Shown piece after piece: positions 22,786 to 37,780 of a stretch of DNA of 64,000 nt (the first letter of the stretch is position 1; each line of letters starts with the position of its first letter). A model generated the notes under the pieces. That model saw only the letters and a program-made list of their open reading frames with translations. It did not search any database and was not told where the DNA came from. This DNA is from Earliella scabrosa (taxonomy: Eukaryota > Basidiomycota > Agaricomycetes > Polyporales > Polyporaceae): NCBI GenBank assembly GCA_022605405.1, contig JABYQQ010000001.1:4836001-4900000 (forward strand). The letters run 5' to 3'. A program made the position numbers and the translations under genes.

Positions 22786-24540
22786 TCAATGCCCAGTCGC
22801 ATCCGCATCCCCCTCCACACGCTCCTCGCGCGCGAGCGCCAGCTCTCTCTCGAGCCACTTCAACAGCACCTCCGACCCCTCCTGCGCCTTAACCGCAGGG
22901 TCTGCGCGGAGCACGTCCAGCACGCGCTCTCCGACCGCCACACCGCACTCCTCCGCGCGGCCAAAACCGCTCAGGCAGCTCTTGCGGTACTCCACCTCGG
23001 CCATTCCCAGGATCGCAGGGACAGGCCGTGCGTTCGGAACGTAGGTCCGCATGAGGAGCGGAAGGGCGATGACGATGGGGATCTCGGCGGTGAGCAGGTC
23101 GAGGTCGCCCTCGAGCTCTGCCAGCGGGACGACCTTGGGGCTTGTAGTCACGCTGTTCGTCGAACCCGAAGATGCGGAGCGTGTGGCGACTGGCGGACAC
23201 GCCTGGATGGACTCGAGCAGCGCAATGAGCGCGCTGAGACCGTCGAAGGCCTCGTCAACGACCTCGCGTGCCAGAAGCGACTGCCCCTTGTCGCCCGCAG
23301 GCTTGGGAAGCTGGTTGAGAAGGTTGTAGAGGGCACGCGCGTCGCCGGCAACCGTGGGTCCGCGAGATACAGGGGACGGAGGGCTGGGAGGACGAGATGG
23401 GGGAAGCTTGAGCGTGAACCGACTCGCAGGCGGGGTGGCTGGAGGGCTAACGAGAGCCTTCTTCGAGTCCTTGGGTTTCAAGGTGTTTGTGCCCATCATA
23501 GGGGAGCCTGGGGGTGATGGCAGAGGGCTCGGGCGGTGTGTCAGTGCCACGATGCCCTTCCAGACCAGGGAGATGACCAACGATGCAAGAGCGTTCTCTG
23601 CGTAAGCCGAAGCGACTATACGCGAGAGCGCACGAGCATATATGGGGATGAGGGTCTGCATCGACATGATGGATGGGTGGGGGACCGGAGACTTGATTGC
23701 ACCGGACACCTTGCCAGCAGTGCCGGTAGGGGTCACTGGCGCCGGGACGTTCTCCAACGCCTCAATGAGCGGGACCAGCTCAGACTTGATGGCATTCAGG
23801 AGAGGTTCGGTGACCCGCTTGACGATGGAGACCAGACCGTCACGGATGCCTTTGAGACTCTCACCTCGGGTGTCGACCTCCACTCCCAACCCAATCTCAT
23901 CGAACGACTCGAGCAACTCTCCCGCGAGGGTGGCGAGGGAGACTGCATGCAGTTGCGTGGCGTTGAGCTGGGGCTCCTGTGGCGTTGGCGCAGCGGGAGT
24001 ATGGAACGCGGGAGACGAGATGAGCGGGATGAGGAGGTTGGACAGGTTGGTAAGCAGGACCGATAGAGGTCGCTGGAGAGTGCGGATGACCGCCCGGTAC
24101 AGATGCGGGTTCTCCTTCGAAGCTTGTATTTCGCTGCCGATACTGTGAGACGACGAAAGAGGACGTGGAAAAATAGTGACTCACGAGACAATCATGGCAC
24201 CTAGTGCGCGCCCGCGTCCAGCGGGAATAGGTCGTCTACCTGCCAGCAACTCTCCGGGCACAGCAGCGGGGCCAGTGGGCTGCGCAAGGGCCTTGGAAAC
24301 AGCCTCGCTTAGCTTCAAGCCGAGGACCTCCATGAACGAACCATCCTGAACGACAGTCGAGGGCGCAGTACCACTGGCGGTGGCGGGGGATGGCGATGGA
24401 CGGCGGAAGGTAGAAAGTGACAGCTTTGACAGAGGACGTGCCCGCTCAACACCCGCCGCGGTATCCTGGCGTGGCGTAGGAACGGGAGAGGTCGGGCGGC
24501 TGGAAGGCCGGAAGAAGGACGTCGGCTTGAGAGCGTACAT
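22786..24540 (-). CDS. Conserved-looking helical protein of unknown function
   Basis: Two exons of about 118 and about 450 residues, joined across a short intron (GTGAGTCAC ... ACAG) to read ALGAMIVSIGSEIQASKENP. The N-terminal 80 residues are a Ser/Pro/Arg-rich disordered region (MYALKPTSFFRPSSRPTSP). The rest is mostly amphipathic helix (LYRAVIRTLQRPLSVLLTNL; LNAIKSELVPLIEALENVP), with a Pro/Ser-rich insertion around PSPLPSPPGSPMMG. It ends in a charged helix LLKWLERELALAREERVEG. No signal peptide or membrane segment is seen. I do not recognise the family; helical repeat scaffolds are one possibility. The long uninterrupted frame and sound splice site make the gene itself likely. Confidence 0.75.
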
Positions 24541-24583
24541 TGCTGACTGGTCGCAGTGGGAATCGAGGTCGCGAAGCCCGGAG

Positions 24584-24590
24584 TATATAT
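24584..24590 (-). promoter_or_regulatory. TATA box of the 22786-24540 gene
   Basis: TATATAT about 45 bp before the start codon. Confidence 0.45.
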
Positions 24591-27445
24591 GTGAGTGTGG
24601 TCTGGTGAAAGCGGAATGTGGTATGCGTCTATACGTCTATGAATGCGAGAGGGAGTGTGTTGCTAGGATATCTTATGACGGAGCAGGCGACCTGAATCCG
24701 ACGGCTAGTGTTGACGAATTTAGCCCATAGGTGAGAGGGGGTTAAGCCGACGAGGATGTTGCAATGCAAGTGGTCCTAAGGAGGGCGGTCTGTGTCGAGG
24801 AGAGGGAGTCCAAGTGGTCCGAAGTGAATGTTGGTCGATGGGTGTGGAGCGCTGAGGGACGACGAGCATTAGGCCGCAACCGCTGTGAAGGGGCCAAAGG
24901 CACGCACCTGGAGAGAGGTAATATCATAGATTGAGCAGTGAACGCAGAGGCAGGGATGCGCGCGAGCGAGGGCGAGGGGCAGGAGAAGGAGGGGGTCCTT
25001 GTCGAACGCACAAATTTGTCGGTGCGATATATACTGGGGTGCGGTTCCCACGGGTCTCCGCCACTAGCCAGTGGCCTCTCGCGCCGGTCGCATCGATTTC
25101 AGGCTCTGTTCCTTGCTGCCACTCGCCCGTTGTCCGGCATCGCAGCAGGTCCGGTCCTTCGCGGCCATCCAATGTTCCCCCTCCCACCCGACTGTCATCT
25201 AGTCACCGCTTGTGTTCTCTTGCGCTGATCCGCGCATCCGACTGAATTCAACGCGTTCGGACGACCCGTTCAGAGTCAAACCCCTCCAAACCCCGACCAC
25301 GATGAGAAGAGTCGAGAGTCTCCGAGTTGCCGTCATCTGCAGCCGACGTGATTTCAGCGCGCTGCACGGCGAATTGAGCTCACTCAGCAGGGGCTGATTG
25401 TCAGGCGGCAGGCCGTGGATACCGTCACAATCCACAACGTTAACAAGACCCCACCTCGCGTCCCACAGCCGGCCGGCCGCACCTCGCACGACAACCCGCG
25501 ACGAGTGGCACAAGGCAGCACGAACAGAAACCCGTTCGACAACGCAAGCGTCACGCCCGCCACCGGCCGCCAACGCCTTGGCTTCTATTGTGCCATGTCC
25601 CATTCATCAACCACCCGAAATGAGAACTGCTGGCGTCCCTCCGGCCGCGTCGTGAGCGTCTTTCTTTGTGATGGAAGCGCGTTGTAGAGATTCCGCTCCG
25701 GGAGAAGGACGGAGAAGATGGGCATGCGGTCGCATCTTGATAACGAAGTTCTCCCCGTCACCTCCGAGTTCGAACAGATCTATCGTTTGTCGTGTTGTGG
25801 CCAGGTGGCGTGCATTTGTTCCACATCGCAACTTTGTGCCGCCATACGTACGCGTTCCATCAACCTGCACTAGACGTGAAGGTCAGTGGCGCGTTCTGCC
25901 AGTGATCACTCTGAATGGCGTTTTGCGGCAGGATCCGAACGTCGATGGAGGAGCATGGATTCATTGGATCCATTCCGGCGCTCTGGCTTGATCGTGCATC
26001 ATGATTGGAAGGTGTCCTGGTGTGTATGCTTGTGCATGTATACAGCTGCAGTATGAGTGAACTGAACAAGTTGACGCCTCATGAAGCCAAGACGGGTCGG
26101 AGAGTTTGACTACAATGTCAACGCTAGTTCGCCCCCCTTTGGTTCAAGGCAGGTTCAGCCCAATGACTTCGAGGTTCCATTCAGTATGCCCGACTAACAG
26201 ACAAACTGATCCCGTGCTCCATATGGCGAGTCTGAACGCGGTCACGGTCGGACACGAACAGACTCAATTCGCTCAAGCCGATCCGGTGACCGACGGGCAG
26301 GGTGAGTCTCATTCGCCCGGTAGTCAATGAGTAGTGCTCAATAGCGCCTCCTTCGTTATCTAAGACACCACAATAGCACGACAGAGAATCGTGCGACTGA
26401 AGTAGACTCAAGACGAACATCACATATTGTCTTTTTCAATCGTATGTCCCACTGGCGGCAGTATTGCTATTGAACACTGCGTTAGCCCAGCAGGGAAGTT
26501 GTCGGCCTAATCATGATCGGAAGGTGTCCGAAAGCTATGAATGAATGAATGACACATGCTTCATGTGCGTTCTCGCATGAAGATCGAGGCCTGACACCCA
26601 GTAGGTCAGTGGGCTAAACCCTTCCACTCGAAGTGGTTGATCGTGCACCAACAAATGTACGCGTCTGGCTCTCGAATAGATCGATAGGGCATGCGACAGA
26701 TATCGCGAGTGTCGCTCAATCGCAAGTCAGCCAGAGCAGGAAGCATCGCGAGTCTCCCCTTCGTTCTTTGTTATCTAGGATGTCAAACGGACTGTTGAGG
26801 GTGCCTTCCCCACCGAGCTAGTACTCATGTATGATGTGTCAAGACGAGCATCACGTACATTCTAAGCAGTACGTCTACCAGATACCCCAACCCCTCGCGT
26901 CCTACCAGTCCCTACAACTCGACTACCATACTCACAAAATTGATCTGCGCCCTGAACTCTAATCCTGCCTGCGAAGGTGCCCCTTCTCCATGGTGCTTCC
27001 GCGGGTAATTCCCTCATTAGCAGCTTCGCGCAGGGGTACGAACCTACGAACCCTGGAATGTCCCTGTATGGGCCTGCATCGAGGGCCTCCCGAGGATGAG
27101 CGCTGAGTCGAGAGCAGTTTCGAACTCGCCCGCGAATCTGGAGAAGATCCCGCCCGACGCTCTCCTGGGCAACCAGCTCGTGGCAGGAACGGCTACGTCC
27201 GCCCCTTGGACGCGCACGCTCGCCCAGTCCGAGTCGCACGCATTGAAGGCCGTGGACGCATAGACCAGTCAATGAATGCGATTGAGATACCGAGAACCAG
27301 AGTGTGTGGAACACAGAAGACCGGAGTACCGGGCTAATAATACACGCTCGCAACGACCGCTTTCGACTTCTCTCGCTTTTCGCCGCCCCCCTCGCGACCA
27401 CCGCCGCCGCCGCCGACCCGTTCTCCCCGGCGCGATGTTCACGCG
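24591..27445. other. 2.9-kb gene-poor region
   Basis: No exon chain or family motif found. It contains the diverged direct repeat listed separately. Frames around 26862-27445 continue past the GH55 stop in another phase and are not coding evidence. Confidence 0.45.
25999..26860. repeat. Diverged direct repeat, two units about 510 bp apart
   Basis: ATCATGATTGGAAGGTGTCC at about 26000 recurs as ATCATGATCGGAAGGTGTCC at about 26511. Further matches follow in the same order: CTCAATTCGCTCAAGCC versus GCTCAATCGCAAGTCAGCC, CTTCGTTATCTAAG versus CTTTGTTATCTAGG, and TCAAGACGAACATCAC versus TCAAGACGAGCATCAC. This suggests an old tandem duplication of roughly 0.4-0.5 kb. No coding content is recognised. 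Confidence 0.55.
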
Positions 27446-30400
27446 TCACGTCCGGGTCCACGAGGTGATTGTCTGCGCGAACCCGTTCTGGTTCGCCGTG
27501 CTCGGGATGACGCCGTTCCCGTTCACGCTGACCATGAACTGCGTCGCGACGGTGGAGAGCATGTAGATCGCGATGCTCGAGGCCGCGTCGATGTTCGTGT
27601 TCTGCTGCTGGCAGTTGAACGTGTTCAGGCATCCTTGGCCGTAGTTCTGCAGGACGGGAGTCAGACCGGGTCAGGAGGTGTCACTCCGAGTCACTGGCTG
27701 GTGACGGCGAGACGCGCTGCGCACCTGGAAGAAGCTGTACAGGCCGGCACCTGCGAGATGCGGCAACCGAGGACAGAGCATGGAACATACGGGGAAGGAG
27801 AAGGAGCACGGAACACGGAACACGGAGATACAGATCAGTGTGGGGCAGGTACGGCGTCGACTCGGAAGACGCACCGAAGACGAGGATGTCCTGCGAGTTC
27901 GTGACTACGAGCGCCCACGCAGCACCCGGTCCGATTGCGGGGTCGTGGTACGCGGAGTTCATGATGAATGGGGCTGGAGGCACGGGGTTGGGCTGGAAGT
28001 ACGGCTGCATTCGAGGGGTCAGCAGGTTTGTTGGGCAGGGGAAGGAACCCTCGTATGTGTATGTGGACGTACCGTCTCGGTTTGGATCAGACCCATGTAG
28101 TGATCCCGAGCGTTGAGGAGGTAGTACTGGTACATGACGTGATGCTCGCCTGTGAAGAATTCACATGTCAACAGGGAGACAGAAGAGACGTTCTTGGAGC
28201 CCGGTTACTCACTCGCTGTTCCGACCAACCAAACAGGACCTTGAGACTCGGACATGATCCCGCGACCGGTGTAGAGATTGACCTGCGGACCGGAGTCCAA
28301 GTCGTGGTCCGCAGTCCACACCCACAGTCCCTGCACGCGCATGTCAGTAATCGGTTATGTCGACACGCGCAGGCGAAGGCCGCTGACCTCGAGGTATGCG
28401 CTAGATTGAGAGGTCAGATGGAGACCCATGAACGCCGAGAAGCAGTTGTTGCCGCCGGCGCCAGACGTGGGGCATTGCGCGGCCTGGAGGTTCGTGCCGG
28501 CCTCTGTGCATGCATCGTCAGACCGGTAATCGCAGCGCTGAAGATGGGGAAGAACGTACTTCCGCCAAGGATGATGTGCGTGTCCCAAGTTCCGGCAGCA
28601 GCCTTCTGGCCAGCGGGGTCGTGTACGTTCCACTCAATCACGATCGCACCAGCAGCTGTGAACCATCAGTCCCCGGTATGACCAAGGGAGAGATGCCAGC
28701 ACATACCAGGACCGCGAGTGGAGAAGATCATGTCGGAGATCTCAAGGACGCCGGTGGAGCCAGACGTACCCGCGCGGATAACAGGACGAGCTGAGGAGGA
28801 TGCGTAAGCAAAGCCGTCAAAAACGGCATCTTTTCAACTCACGGTTGTTGTAGTCAGTGAACGCGCTGCCAGTACCGAGGATAGTAGACCATGCCTCGCC
28901 GACGATCTGGGTACCTGCGGGGATGGTGATCGTGTTCGAGACGACATAGACACCAGCGTCGAAGAAGATGATCTTGCAGCCCGACCACTGCGATGCGTTG
29001 TCAACAAGCGAATCCCCCACCCCGCGCTCACGCGAGCACGAACCTGGTTCAAAACAGCTTGGATGGCGGCGGTGTCGTCCGTCCGGCCATCGCCCTTCGC
29101 GCCCTGCGCCTTGACGCTGACGAACTGGTCCGCCGTGTAGTCAACATACTGCGGGTGGCCCTTCGACACGATCCGGCCCGCCGAGTCGAGCAGGCTCGAC
29201 GCCTTGTTGATCGCGGGGATGGTGCCCTGGATGAAGCGGCCGGTCGAGTTCGTGCCCGTGTAGACGTTGCCCTGCGCCCACGAGTTGATCGTCGTCGTCC
29301 CGCCCCGGAGGAGGACGGTCCCGTCCGAGACGCCGACGGCGGTCGGGACGTTCGTGAGCTTGATGTTGTTGAGCACGACGGCGCCGTGGAGGACGCCGTT
29401 GCTTGGGGAGGTGTTGCGCAGGAAGATGGGGGTGTTGGACACGACGGCGTCGATGATTGCCTCACCGCCAGCGCCTTGGCCGTCCAGGGTGGTGCTGCCG
29501 GTGTGGAAGTCGAAACCGACCTATCATATCGTGGTCACAGCTCAGCAACACCGCAGTCATAATCAATACAGGGAAACATACCTGGCAGTTGTTGATGGTG
29601 ACGCCTTGGAACGTCCATCCCCAGTTCCAGTTCATGTAGACCTGTGGTCGGTGTGGTCGAATCACATGCTATGTTCGAGGATCGTAACTCAACTTACACC
29701 TGTTAAACCGCAAACGTCAATGCCACTCAGGTGGTAAGACTGTGAGAGACATACCAGTGTCGGCATTGTTGATGGTGATGTTCCGAACAGTGAACCTGAA
29801 CCTCGGTCAAGACGCGAGCAACTCGCGATAGGGTTCGAGACCTACTGTTGGTTGCCAACCCACATACCGAACTTGCCGCCATTGAACACGAGATCTGTCA
29901 AAGCGTGTTTGAGGTCAAAGTGAAACGACCATCGTGTCTAGCACACTCACCGCCCATGAAGCCACCACTAGTAACCATGACATCACCGTGTCAGCGCTTG
30001 CGTAAAATAGGGATTCTAGCGTGATCTCGGAATCTGACCTTCCATTCTCCATCCATATTCCTGTTAAATTGAAAGGCACGTCAACGAGTCAGCGGTCCGC
30101 TCGAACACTTCTCTTAAGAAGACGGCGGACCTTGGTGGGCGTTGCCGGGAGCAGTCGACATCTGGAAGACGATGTTGATCAAGGAAGTGGCCTGCGAGAC
30201 CTGCCAGTGTATTCCGGTACCAAACGCGCCTGGCGCAATGCGGGTGGTGTCGAGTTTGAAGTTGCGGATGGAGTGGTAGCTGCATGTCAAGCGTCAGCAG
30301 GAGGATGTAGAGGTAGATCTCGGGGACACCCACAAGTTGTTCTGGTTGACATACCAGCCCGGGTCCGAGTCTGTTCCGAATGTCAGAACGTCGGGAGGCA

Positions 30401-31098
30401 CGCACACGCAACAGAAACCTTACCGATGAGTGCAATACCAGCGAAGTTGCTGCTACCGATGATGGTGGGCATGTTCTTCGGGTCTCCAATCATCTGGGTG
30501 TAGTAGTACGAAACGATCGGAGAGGAGATGAGGTAATTCCTATCATTGCACTCAGCACACCTAGACACGAGTCACAAAGAATAACCCTCCTCACCCTTTG
30601 GGGAAGTATACCACGGCCGGGGAGACCCTACACAAGGCATGTGAGCGTGATTCAGTAAACTGACACACAAGCAAAACTTACGTCGACTGTCCACAGCCAT
30701 TGCCGCATCGGCCACCGGAAGAAATGGCGGCACTGCGTACATCGTACACATGAGCACATGGCACGCGAGCGGTGACGAGGAAACCCCCACTTTATCGCCG
30801 CCGTATCGTCGGTCACACCATCACCCTTAGCTCCGAAGTCCTGTGTTATAATTGGGAGTCAGCGCCCAACCGTGCGGAGACGGGCCCGGAAGCGCACCTT
30901 AACGTTGCGGAAGACTTGGTAGCCGGTGGGGTTACCGTTGAAAGGAGCGGAGCCACGATGCGCGATTGACTCCATCCAGAACGGCGTGCTGGGTGACGCG
31001 GTGCCACGGGTGACTGGGGCGGAGCATGAGGTGCCCAAGCCGGCGACAAACGTCGCTAGACCGAGGAGAGTGAGGAGATGGACAATGTCGAGACGCAT
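27446..31098 (-). CDS. Secreted GH55 exo-beta-1,3-glucanase
   Basis: More than 15 short exons. A signal peptide (MRLDIVHLLTLLGLATFVAG) precedes PFWMESIAHRGSAPFNGNPT and the first pectate-lyase-like repeat, GDGVTDDTAAI. After GGRCGNGCGQST come AVVYFPKGTYLISSPIVSYY, YTQMIGDPKNMPTIIGSSNF and VYMNWNWGWTFQGVTINNCQ. The second repeat begins AQGAKGDGRTDDTAAIQAVL and includes CKIIFFDAGVYVVSNTITIP. The C-terminal part holds MYQYYLLNARDHYMGLIQTE, NYGQGCLNTFNCQQQN and ITSWTRT before the stop. Two such tandem repeats define the twin beta-helix GH55 fold. The enzyme should release glucose or short products from beta-1,3-glucan in fungal walls or plant callose. Confidence 0.92.
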
Positions 31099-31174
31099 TC
31101 CGCAGGCACAGGAGGTATGGGGTGTACTGGAGGGGAGACAGACCTTGCCAGTGCAGTTCTCGACACATAGCAGG

Positions 31175-31183
31175 CTTTATATA
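31175..31183 (-). promoter_or_regulatory. TATA box of the GH55 gene
   Basis: TATATAAAG on the minus strand about 80 bp before the ATG. Confidence 0.55.
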
Positions 31184-32049
31184 CAGCTCTACGTGATGGA
31201 AGACATGGGCCAGGAATCGGCATTAGCCCTTTGCGTTGGATAAGAATGAGAAGTACGGCAAGTACCTTCGTCCACTCATTCTCGGAGAAACCGGCCAATG
31301 CGTACGAATGACATGTCATGAACGCTGCTCGCGCAATGTGCCCATCTGGCTGTGATCGCGAGTAAGCGCATGCACATAAGGAAGTCAACAAGGTTCATAA
31401 CTTACTATGTGCCGCAGAGCAATGTCCTCATGACAGCAGTGATGCTAGGTTTGTCTTCTCGACGGGTCGCATGGTGCAGTGGAGCGTGCTGCACCCGCGT
31501 CTCTCGGCCTCACATGCACGAGTAACAGCGTGGTGCGTGTGATGGGCGCGTCACTGAGGAAGCTTCAGCGTGAGGATGGACGGGAGCATAGCCAAAAGAG
31601 CTGCAAACGGAACGCTTGCAGTAGTGGACCTCGCGCAACATCCAATCTCCGATGCGGGACCCCACAGAACATGGCCGCGGTTCTACCTGAGGATCACCAC
31701 ATGATTGTCAGCTTGCGGTACTCTCTCCGCAAAGAGCGAAGAGCTTGGGAAACTGACCAGAGGTTGCCCAATCCGAGCCGGAGATCTGACCCGGTAACCC
31801 GGAATCGCCCGAGTCCGGAGGAGATCATGGTCAAAGTAGAGCTGTCTCCCGTCAGGTAGTAGGAGCAGGTATCAGCCGAGAAGCTGTTTCGACAGACGCC
31901 GCCTGCCCCGTTCATTTAGGATTATCTTCGCTGCAAGGGACTGTAGGAGAAGAGCCTAGATCGAGTCAAGTCGTAGCTGACACTCGTCAGACTACATGTC
32001 CTTTGCGGCCGGATAAGTTGCTGTGGATAAGCCTTGATCAGTCATTTCC

Positions 32050-32930
32050 TTACTCCGCCGGGAGGGTGCACATGCACAAGGTCCAGTTTCGGTCCAGTCG
32101 CGTACATTTGATAAATGCAAAGTCATACAGCATCATGCGCGAGTTGGCTGTTGACGCTGACGCTGCAACGTCGGAGTTATCGACTGGCCAAACGACGTGC
32201 GCCACGCTGACCTAAAAATAGGACCCAAAGGGACCAGGTATGAGTGAGTACTAGACCTTACCTGGGAAATCTCCCATGACGTTGTTGACGAACGCCAAGC
32301 AATCATACTACGCTTGTCTGACTTCAGGAGATCGTACGTTTCGAGGCCGGGATCACCCAAGAAGTTGGCGATCGGTCCTGGTAGTAGCGGACCGCCTGCG
32401 TGATGAGGTCACTTGCAAGGAACAAACCAATGCCAAGATTGAGCCACTGTATGACTACTTACCACACCTCGTTGTTCGACGTCAAGCCTTCCAGGTTTGC
32501 GACGCAGGGAAAGGGTCACGCGAAGTTGGTGACTGCTATGCGGTCAACGTCGATCTGCGGTGTATCGCAAGCCATTGGTGAAGTTTCACAGACACGAAAG
32601 CTTATTTGAGTCACCAACCGACGCCCGTGTAAGTATATGCACATAGGCTCGCATGCCAGCCTCTAGTGACTCGTACCTCGTAATAGATATGCACACTTAC
32701 AGACAGAACTCTCTCTCCAGAATAATCAGAAGCTTCAGGAATCTTCATGCTGTCTTGGATATGAAGAGACGGGCCCCTGAATGGTAGCACACCTGTGATA
32801 TTGAGGAGTCATGACACGGCAATGATCATCATCATCCAGACAGGCAGAATGCTGACCTTACTCGTGCGGGCTGAGAATTGAGCTCCTCGATCGGACGGCC
32901 AATGTCGCGATGGATTCTAGCTCGCTTTGC
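32050..32930 (-). pseudogene. Unrecognised gene fragments, possibly a decayed gene
   Basis: Several minus-strand stretches look coding and abut splice-like borders. They are HRDIGRPIEELNSQPAR before GTAAGG near 32875, and VLPFRGPSLHIQDSMKIPEA plus SDYSGERVLS between CACAG and GTAAGTG near 32700-32800. DLITQAVRYYQDRSPTSW lies near 32370-32420, LAFVNNVMGDFPG before GTAAGG near 32265, and VSVAHVVWPVDNSD near 32190. They do not link into one frame: stops or frameshifts separate them, and no start or end is clear. I do not recognise the family. Either a degraded gene or a functional gene whose exons I cannot assemble. Confidence 0.3.
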
Positions 32931-33460
32931 ACCCTAGCCACTCCTCGCAGAAGCGAGCAACGTGCGATGTTTGTAGTCTACGCATCAGTTCGAGTCGAGG
33001 ATCTGAAGTATGATAACCGCTTGTCTCCCCTAGGCAGTAGATAACCGCCGACTGACTTGAACCAGTCACCGCAGTGTGGGAATTTATCCTTCGACCAGAA
33101 AGGCAACATAGACGCCGCCGGTTATCGCATCATGATGCTCCACTGCATGACGCCCCCCACTCCGAGAGGAGGGAGATTGAAGTCTCGACAGAGGGACCCC
33201 TAGTCAATTATAACTGATGGATTGACCCCAACCATGAAATTTAACGTCGTGGTGAGCCACCTGGGTGCACCGCACTCAGGCCAATACCAGTATCGGGCAA
33301 ATTTCGAGCAAACTTTGGCACACCTCGCGTTTCACACATATACCACAACAGTGCCAACCGCTCTACTCGCCATCGTGCATCATGTATGACACTGGTCGGT
33401 GAGTTTTCATTGACAAGGCAACCGCTGTCATAAACTAACGTTCATGGCCCCCGTGGTCGC

Positions 33461-34872
<1,412 letters not shown>

Positions 34873-34949
34873 GGATGCTCTTACGCACTTGAGCTGTAGG
34901 CGGAAAGCTTGAGATGGGGTATGTGGTATCTATCATGGCCCACAGCGAG

Positions 34950-34957
34950 CTTTATAG
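34950..34957 (-). promoter_or_regulatory. TATA box of OYE copy 1
   Basis: CTATAAAG about 80 bp before the ATG. The remaining 600 bp up to the OYE copy 2 stop at 35561 shows no gene. Confidence 0.55.
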
Positions 34958-35560
34958 CCTGAAGCCGCTCAGTCCAGCCCCCTTTGACGCTCTACGCCGT
35001 CAACCATCGCTTCGTCAGCCATTTGCAAAGGTGTCACGTCAGAGAAGTAGCAAAGTGCGACTCCGAAGGAGGTTGTGGGAGGTCGCGGCTGGATGTGGAA
35101 ATGCGCATCGACGCTGGGGGTCTAGATGAAGCGAAGCGTAAGAGGTATAACGCACACCTGCGCGTGTCGAAGATGCCATGCCACGGTTCAGGTGGGACTT
35201 TCACCAGTTTCAGCTCGATGCTTGGTAAGAGCTCGTGTACCGGAAATTCCTTTCTGAGCAGTTTAGCGCCTATCTCCAACAGATCTCCAACGTCGTGGTA
35301 GCCCAGACGCCCACCGATTCTGGCAAACAACGACCATCTCTCGGAGGTTCTTGACCGAGCATACTCGCCCAGACATGCAACTTCCTACCAGACGAACTAG
35401 AGGATGATCCTTGTAATGTGGGGGATGATTCAACACATAACCAGAGAATTCCGAGGTAAGTCATTCAATGCATCAGAGCCGTCCATCTTCGAGACCCTTT
35501 GCTGTCTGCGCTTCGAGATTCTGATGTCGCGTTGTACACACAATGATGCTGACATTAGGT

Positions 35561-37022
<1,462 letters not shown>

Positions 37023-37098
37023 TGTCCAGGTGCAGAGGAGGGTATGTGGGGTGCGTACAAGCTGATTCCAGACATGAGCTCGTGGGTGGAGTCGTGTT

Positions 37099-37780
37099 TA
37101 CAGTCATTTACCGGTCCTCGGGACACTGTGGTTCCTCGGGACACCTGGCTGTTTCTCGGCCGCCCGTGCATCGTTTCTCCTCAAACTTTTTTTCGTCTGT
37201 GCAGACAACATATACAGTCAGTTTGACACTCGTTCCAGAGTGTGAGGGTATGAACTCGCTGGTCCAGCAGCTTCGCAAACAGTCACAAAGAGCATTTTTG
37301 GATCTTTTTGCATGTAATAGTGGCTGGAGTGATTCTTTTCCCTTGAAACTTTCCCAGCACACTCTCTAGCACACATACTATATAGTTGTTCACCTACACA
37401 GAGCGGATCTACGCATTGCTCGACACTCAATGAGGAGAAGAAACGATGGCTGCTGCACCCTTAACCGAACGGGCGCTAGGACAGAGATATGCCTTTCTGG
37501 GTCGTCGGCATGCAGCGGCATCTACTGATAACGCCATGAAGCGCCCGGAGTTGCCATTTAGAGAGGTGTCCCGAGGACTCAACAACGCTTGATAACGGGA
37601 TTTGATACAGATCCGCCTCGATACTCACTGTTTTCCCTTCACTTGCCACCAAAACTGGGCAACACATAGCTGAAGCTCATACACGTATAGCTAGCTACCC
37701 CGATTTGTGTGCTGGGAGGGTCAGGCAGCACGACACTGCTCTCAAGAATTGACCGTCCCGAGGACCGGTAAATGACTGTA
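37099..37780. mobile_element. Pogo/Tc1-mariner-like MITE
   Basis: A perfect 26-bp inverted repeat: the left arm at 37099-37124 starts TACAGTCATTTACCGG and the right arm is its exact reverse complement at 37755-37780. If the outer TA on each side is the target duplication, the element is 37101-37778 (678 bp) with termini CAGTCATT. This fits pogo/Fot1-type elements, which duplicate TA and begin CAGT. The motif TCCTCGGGAC occurs twice in direct orientation at the left end (37115, 37132) and twice inverted at the right end (about 37566 and 37757), as expected of transposase-binding sites. No transposase is encoded, so it is non-autonomous. Confidence 0.8.

Noticed and set aside
27060..27130. TTTCGAACT suggestive of a tRNA T-loop on the minus strand
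   Set aside because: No acceptor stem, A box or anticodon arm at the required spacing.
26862..27632. 256-codon minus-strand open frame
   Set aside because: It is a shifted frame over the last GH55 exons and continues past their stop; composition is Arg/His/Glu-rich shadow sequence.
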